Origin: Mycoplana azooxidifex
GTDB taxonomy: Bacteria > Pseudomonadota > Alphaproteobacteria > Rhizobiales > Rhizobiaceae
Length of the DNA stretch: 64,000 nt
Reading direction: 5' to 3'
Assembly: GCF_014196765.1 (NCBI RefSeq)
Contig: NZ_JACIEE010000006.1
Span: forward strand, 296,963 to 360,962
Positions 59,799-64,000 of the stretch are shown in pieces. The notes below the pieces were generated by a model. That model was given only the letters and a program-made list of their open reading frames with translations. It did no database searches and had not been told where the DNA came from. Numbering within the stretch: the stretch's first letter is position 1; every line of letters starts with the position of its first letter. The translations under genes were made by a program, and so were the position numbers.

Positions 59799-60236
59799 AT
59801 GGCATCCACCATTTTCGTCCTGAACGGCCCGAACCTCAATGCGCTCGGCAAGCGCGAGCCCGGAATCTATGGCGGGCATACGCTGGCCGACATCGAGGTG
59901 TTGTGCCGTGCCGAGGGGGAACGGATCGGCTTCGACATCGATTTTCGCCAGTCTAACCACGAGGGCACGCTGGTCGACTGGATCCACGAGGCGGGCGACA
60001 CGGCCGCCGGCATCGCCATCAATGCCGGCGCCTACACCCACACCTCGCTTGCCCTGCACGACGCCATCAAGGCCATCCGCATCCCGGTCGTCGAACTGCA
60101 CATTTCCAACGTCCATGCCCGCGAGGAATTCCGCCACAAGTCCATGATCGCACCGGCGGTCAAGGGCGTGATCTGCGGGTTCGGCGAGCATAGCTACATC
60201 CTGGCGCTCCACGCGCTGAAATCCATCACGAAATAA
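59799..60236 (+). CDS. aroQ: 3-dehydroquinate dehydratase, type II
   Basis: 145 residues, the usual length of the dodecameric type II enzyme of the shikimate pathway. NGPNLNALGKREPGIYGG carries the catalytic Tyr and flexible lid Arg. NAGAYTHTSLALHDAI and LHISNVHAREEFRHKS supply substrate-binding Asn, His and Arg. About 205 nt lie between dsbA-like and aroQ, where a promoter is expected. accB follows after 24 nt, making aroQ-accB-accC one unit, an arrangement common in Gram-negative bacteria. Confidence 0.96.
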   Translation: MASTIFVLNGPNLNALGKREPGIYGGHTLADIEVLCRAEGERIGFDIDFRQSNHEGTLVDWIHEAGDTAAGIAINAGAYTHTSLALHDAIKAIRIPVVELHISNVHAREEFRHKSMIAPAVKGVICGFGEHSYILALHALKSITK

Positions 60237-60260
60237 GAAGAGAATAAGAGGCTAAATCCC

Positions 60261-60710
60261 ATGGCTGACAAGAAACAGGGCATCGATCAGGTGTTGATCC
60301 GCGATCTCGCCAACATCCTCAACGAGACGGACCTGACCGAAATCGAAATCGAGCAGGACGACCTGCGCATCCGCGTCTCGCGCGCAGGCACGCCGCAGTA
60401 CGTCTCCGCCCCTGTTCCGGTCGCGGCTGCGCCGGTGGCCGTGGCAGCAGCCCCCGTTGCCGCCGTGCGCGACAACAAGAACGCGGTGACCGCGCCGATG
60501 GTCGGCACCGCCTACCTGTCGCCCGCGCCCGGCGCTCGCCCCTTCGTCGAAGTCGGCTCCAACGTCCAGGAAGGGCAGACGATCCTCATCATCGAGGCGA
60601 TGAAGACGATGAACCAGATCCCGGCGCCTCGCTCCGGCAAGGTCACCGAAATTCTCGTGGCAGATGCCGCGCCGGTCGAATATGGCGAACCGATGATCGT
60701 CATCGAGTAA
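60261..60710 (+). CDS. accB: Biotin carboxyl carrier protein of acetyl-CoA carboxylase
   Basis: 149 residues. N-terminal helical domain ([20 protein letters not shown]), an Ala/Pro-rich swinging linker ([17 protein letters not shown]) and a C-terminal biotinyl domain with the biotin-bearing K115 in [14 protein letters not shown]. It carries CO2 from AccC to the carboxyltransferase in fatty-acid synthesis. Ten nt separate its stop from the accC start. Confidence 0.97.
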   Translation: MADKKQGIDQVLIRDLANILNETDLTEIEIEQDDLRIRVSRAGTPQYVSAPVPVAAAPVAVAAAPVAAVRDNKNAVTAPMVGTAYLSPAPGARPFVEVGSNVQEGQTILIIEAMKTMNQIPAPRSGKVTEILVADAAPVEYGEPMIVIE

Positions 60711-60720
60711 GGTCAGCCCG

Positions 60721-62064
60721 ATGATTTCCAAAGTCCTCATAGCCAACCGCGGCGAGATCGCGCTCCGTGTCCTGCGTGCCTGCAAGGAACTGGGCATTGC
60801 CACGGTTGCCGTGCATTCGACGGCCGACGCCGACGCCATGCACGTCCGCCTCGCCGACGAGAGCGTGTGCATTGGCCCGCCGCCCTCGCGCGAAAGCTAC
60901 CTCAACATCCACCAGATCGTGGCCGCCTGCGAGATCACCGGCGCCGACGCCGTGCATCCGGGCTACGGCTTCCTGTCGGAAAACGCCAAGTTCGCCGAGA
61001 TCCTCGACGCGCACGGCATCACCTTCATCGGTCCGACCGCCGAGCATATCCGCCTGATGGGCGACAAGATCACCGCCAAGCAGACCGCCCAGGAGCTCGG
61101 CATCCCCGTCGTTCCCGGCTCCGACGGCGAGGTCAAGCCGGAGAACGCGCTGGAAGTCGCCCGCAAGATCGGCTTTCCCGTCCTCATCAAGGCGACTGCC
61201 GGCGGCGGCGGCCGCGGGATGAAGGTGGCCAGGAGCGAGGCCGACATCGACGAGGCCGTTTCGACGGCGCGCTCCGAGGCAGCGGCTGCCTTCGGCAACG
61301 ACGCCGTGTACATGGAGAAGTATCTCGGCCATCCGCGCCACATCGAGATCCAGATCGTCGGTGACGGCTTCGGCAATGCGATCCATCTCGGCGAACGCGA
61401 CTGCTCGCTGCAGCGCCGCCACCAGAAGATCTGGGAAGAGGCAAACTCCCCTGCCCTCAACGTCGAGCAGCGGATGAAGATCGGCCAGATCTGCGCCGAC
61501 GCGATGAAGAAGATGAAGTATCGCGGCGCCGGCACGGTCGAATTCCTCTACGAGGACGGCAAGTTCTATTTCATCGAGATGAACACGCGCCTGCAAGTGG
61601 AACACCCGATCACCGAGGCGATCACCGGCATCGATCTGGTGCACGAGCAGATCCGCGTCGCCTCCGGCGCCGGCCTGTCGGTCACGCAGGAGGAGATAGA
61701 GTTCTCCGGACACGCGATCGAGTGCCGCATCAACGCGGAGGATCCACGCACCTTCGTGCCTTCGCCCGGCACCATCACGCATTTCCATGCCCCCGGCGGG
61801 CTCGGCGTGCGCGTCGATTCCGGGGCCTACCAGGGCTACAAGATCCCGCCCTACTACGACAGCCTGATCGGAAAGCTGATCGTTCACGGGCGCACCCGCG
61901 TCGAATGCATGATGCGCCTGCGCCGCGTGCTCGACGAATTTGTTATCGACGGCATCAAGACAACGCTTCCCTTGTTCCAGGAATTGATTTCCAATCAGGA
62001 CATCGCCAACGGCGACTATGATATCCATTGGCTGGAGAACTATCTGGCCAAGACCAAGGCCTAG
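60721..62064 (+). CDS. accC: Biotin carboxylase of acetyl-CoA carboxylase
   Basis: 447 residues, full length. [20 protein letters not shown] and [16 protein letters not shown] form the preATP domain. ATP-grasp domain with glycine-rich loop [14 protein letters not shown] and metal-binding [15 protein letters not shown]-terminal domain with [15 protein letters not shown]-dependent carboxylation of biotin on AccB. Followed by aat after 9 nt. Confidence 0.97.
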   Translation: MISKVLIANRGEIALRVLRACKELGIATVAVHSTADADAMHVRLADESVCIGPPPSRESYLNIHQIVAACEITGADAVHPGYGFLSENAKFAEILDAHGITFIGPTAEHIRLMGDKITAKQTAQELGIPVVPGSDGEVKPENALEVARKIGFPVLIKATAGGGGRGMKVARSEADIDEAVSTARSEAAAAFGNDAVYMEKYLGHPRHIEIQIVGDGFGNAIHLGERDCSLQRRHQKIWEEANSPALNVEQRMKIGQICADAMKKMKYRGAGTVEFLYEDGKFYFIEMNTRLQVEHPITEAITGIDLVHEQIRVASGAGLSVTQEEIEFSGHAIECRINAEDPRTFVPSPGTITHFHAPGGLGVRVDSGAYQGYKIPPYYDSLIGKLIVHGRTRVECMMRLRRVLDEFVIDGIKTTLPLFQELISNQDIANGDYDIHWLENYLAKTKA

Positions 62065-62073
62065 GGGAAGCGC

Positions 62074-62688
62074 ATGGCAGGGCGACGCGGCAGGTCCCCG
62101 GAAGTTACACCGGATCTCTTGCTGCGCGCCTATTCCATCGGTCTGTTTCCGATGGCCGATTCCGCGGACGACCCGGAACTCTTCTGGGTCGAGCCGGACA
62201 TGCGCGGCGTCATTCCGCTGGACCGGTTCCACGTCTCGCGCAGCCTCGCCAAGAAAGTCCGCCAGAAGCCCTTCGACATCCGCGTCGACACCGCCTTCGA
62301 GGCGGTGATCGAGGCCTGCGCACAGGCCGCACCCGACCGGCCCTCCACCTGGATCAACGCCAAGATCCGCGGGCTCTACGCGACCCTGCACCATATGGGA
62401 CACGCCCACAGCGTCGAGGCCTGGGAGGGCAACGAGCTGGTCGGCGGTCTCTACGGCGTCTCGCTGGGGGCGGCCTTCTTCGGCGAAAGCATGTTTTCAC
62501 GGCGCACCGATGCCTCGAAGATCTGTCTCGTGCATCTGGTCGAACGGCTGAGGGAGCGAGGCTTCCGCCTGCTCGACACCCAGTTCACCACCGAGCACCT
62601 GAAGACCTTCGGCGCGATCGACGTGCCGAAGGTCGACTACGAATGCATGCTCTCCAAGGCGCTGGCTTCGCCGAATTTGGCTTTCTGA
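62074..62688 (+). CDS. aat: Leucyl/phenylalanyl-tRNA-protein transferase
   Basis: 204 residues. Transfers Leu or Phe from tRNA to N-terminal Arg or Lys of proteins, marking them for ClpAP (N-end rule). Landmarks are [60 protein letters not shown]-type strand and [20 protein letters not shown]. The 9-nt spacing to accC suggests read-through from the acc operon. Confidence 0.96.
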   Translation: MAGRRGRSPEVTPDLLLRAYSIGLFPMADSADDPELFWVEPDMRGVIPLDRFHVSRSLAKKVRQKPFDIRVDTAFEAVIEACAQAAPDRPSTWINAKIRGLYATLHHMGHAHSVEAWEGNELVGGLYGVSLGAAFFGESMFSRRTDASKICLVHLVERLRERGFRLLDTQFTTEHLKTFGAIDVPKVDYECMLSKALASPNLAF

Positions 62689-62825
62689 GGGGCAGCGGTA
62701 CGACAAGACCGCCCGCGCGTGAAAGAGCGCGGCGGCGCCGCCAAACTCGAGGCCTGTTGCGATAGGACGTCCGCTTCGCGCCTATTGCGGCCGTGTCGAA
62801 GATGGTTGGTGACGACCAAAAGGGG

Positions 62826-62853
62826 CCGAAAGCGGAAATGATTTCCGCTTCGG
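62826..62853 (-). terminator. Terminator of the aldo/keto reductase gene
   Basis: Inverted repeat CCGAA(a)GCGGAAA / TTTCCGCTTCGG with a 3-nt loop. On the minus strand it is followed by CCCCTTTT. It lies 53 nt after the reductase stop, between convergent genes, and may also end aat transcripts. Confidence 0.55.
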
Positions 62854-62905
62854 TGGAGCTCGCCAGACCTCGTCGAACGGAACCCCTCGACGCAGCACCC
62901 AGACG

Positions 62906-63991
62906 TCATTGTTCAAGCCGGTTCCTTGCGTTCGTCTGCGCATCCCGGATCAGACCCGAGTACAGCCGGTCCTTGCCCGGGTACCACGGCATCGTGCCGA
63001 TGGAGGAGAAGCCCGGGATAGCTTCCATGTGGGCCACCATCCGTCGGCGCATCGCCTCGTCGGGAAGCGGGCCGCGCATCGCCTGAAGGTTGTCGCTCAT
63101 GTGGTCCGGGTTGGACGTACCGCACAGGACACAGGTTACGGTGGGATGGGCCATGACCCACTTCAGAAAGAATTGCGCCCAGGTTTTCGCGCCGAACTCG
63201 CTTGCGAACTCCGGCAACGGATGACCTTCGACGACCTTGAGCAACCTGGCCTTTTCCAGCGGCAGATTGATCAGGATGGCGACACCATTGTCTGCGGCCG
63301 ATGGCAGCAGACGCTTTTCGGCATTCCTGTCGAAGATGGAGTAGTTGGTCTGCACAAAGTCGACCTCCCCGCTTTCGATGAACTTCGTCAGAGCCTCCTG
63401 GGCCGAAGCCTCGTGATGGGTGATACCGACGTGCCGGATCTTCCCTTCCTTTTTCCATGAACGAAGCAGCGGAACGACGACCTGCGCATTGGTGATACTG
63501 TGGCATTGCATCAGGTTGATCGTGTCACGCCAGGTACGCAGCTTCGACTGCCGAAAGCTTTCCTCCGCGTGACTTTCGTCGCCCAGATACTCTCCCGTTG
63601 CCCAGACCTTGTTTGCCAGGAAGGTTTCGGACGCCTCGGGCATCTCCGCCATGAACTGGCCGACGGTGACCTCGGCCGACCCGTACAAGGGCGAGGTATC
63701 GACGACACGGCCGCCGCCGGCGACATACCGCCGGAACACCTCCCGCAGGTCGTTGCGCGCATCACCCGGCCGCCGGTCGAATGTCAGGAATGTGCCCAGT
63801 CCCAGCGCCGTGAGCCGCTCTCCCGTTTTCGGTACCGTGCGCATCAGGACGGGTTCAGCTTCGGGCGCCAATGGCAGCGGCGCATAGCCTGTTGCGCCTT
63901 GCGCCCTTGTGTCTACTACGATCGCCGCGTTCGCGGCGGTCCAGCCAATCGCACCCAGAAAGCACCGTCGACCGATTGTCGTTCGGATCAT
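62906..63991 (-). CDS. Tat-exported aldo/keto reductase-family protein
   Basis: 361 residues. A twin-Arg signal (TIGRRCFLGAIGW, then AANAAIVVDTRAQG) predicts folded export to the periplasm. Aldo/keto reductase barrel with the tetrad region visible: VVDTSPLYGSAE (Asp, Tyr), FLANKVW (Lys) and NLMQCHSITN (His). An NADP site near the C-terminus (CVLCGTSNPDHMSDNL) matches the family. Export of a nicotinamide-dependent enzyme is unusual but is seen in this subfamily. The start at 63991 is only 9 nt from the window edge, so its promoter is not visible. Confidence 0.9.
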   Translation of the reverse strand: MIRTTIGRRCFLGAIGWTAANAAIVVDTRAQGATGYAPLPLAPEAEPVLMRTVPKTGERLTALGLGTFLTFDRRPGDARNDLREVFRRYVAGGGRVVDTSPLYGSAEVTVGQFMAEMPEASETFLANKVWATGEYLGDESHAEESFRQSKLRTWRDTINLMQCHSITNAQVVVPLLRSWKKEGKIRHVGITHHEASAQEALTKFIESGEVDFVQTNYSIFDRNAEKRLLPSAADNGVAILINLPLEKARLLKVVEGHPLPEFASEFGAKTWAQFFLKWVMAHPTVTCVLCGTSNPDHMSDNLQAMRGPLPDEAMRRRMVAHMEAIPGFSSIGTMPWYPGKDRLYSGLIRDAQTNARNRLEQ

Positions 63992-64000
63992 GAATAAACC

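Noticed and set aside
60700-62409. Long minus-strand frame opposite accC/aat
   Set aside because: Antisense shadow of two unmistakable genes.

Overview
The window looks like the chromosome of an alphaproteobacterium of the family Rhizobiaceae (Ensifer/Shinella/Rhizobium type; I cannot fix the genus). The grounds are the GC-rich coding style, a phosphatidylcholine synthase, the rhizobial urea-transport/urease layout, a galactofuranose-type sugar transporter with a FadR-family regulator, and the neighbourhood prfB, PBP1a, amidase, rne, followed by aroQ, accB, accC and aat.

Region 1 (1-9525, minus strand): urtABCDE (urea ABC transporter) runs into ureD, ureA, ureB and the start of ureC. Four small non-urease genes are interleaved: a DUF1272 zinc-ribbon-like protein, a GFA/CENP-V protein, an LprI-like periplasmic protein, and a protein whose ends resemble GT29 sialyltransferase motifs. 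Region 2 (9749-15216, plus): a three-in-one receptor (NCS1 permease, Cys cluster, histidine kinase, receiver) overlaps a LuxR-type response regulator, and three small uncharacterised genes follow. A TACGT-N6-ACGTA dyad lies in the divergent urtA/kinase promoter region.

Region 3 (15261-25655, minus): a FadR-type regulator with a ytfQRT-yjfF-type sugar importer, then a BMP-family (purine-nucleoside type) ABC importer. Region 4 (25698-30643): quinone oxidoreductase, phosphatidylcholine synthase, a UbiH-like FAD monooxygenase, an AEC transporter and a CcdA-like protein.

Region 5 (30929-46673): an integrated element of about 15.7 kb in the 3' half of a tRNA-Lys gene. It is bounded by a perfect 46-bp direct repeat, has integrase arm-type repeats (TGGCGCA) near both ends, and is visibly richer in A+T than the flanks. 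Its right part (tyrosine integrase, AlpA-like excisionase, RepA-like ATPase with overlapping TGACGAG iterons, small genes) resembles a phage satellite (PICI-like) or small replicating island. Its left and middle cargo is the most unusual part of the window. One protein fuses a P-loop nucleotide kinase to an adenylosuccinate synthetase domain in which the catalytic Asp is Ser, as in phage PurZ. Beside it are an HD phosphohydrolase of the DatZ-like/YfbR-like type, a DUF7002-like protein and a PEP-synthase/ATP-grasp-like protein. Next come a UvrD-like helicase coupled to a small protein with a HEPN-type RNxxxH motif, and a secreted Cys-rich repeat protein. I read this as a candidate nucleotide-modification or antiphage locus; that is inference.

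Region 6 (46972-63991): housekeeping genes. These are NAD kinase, prfB with a classic programmed +1 frameshift, PBP1a, N-acetylmuramoyl-L-alanine amidase, RNase E with a long leader, an aminotransferase, a DsbA-like thioredoxin, aroQ, accBC, aat and a Tat-exported aldo/keto reductase.
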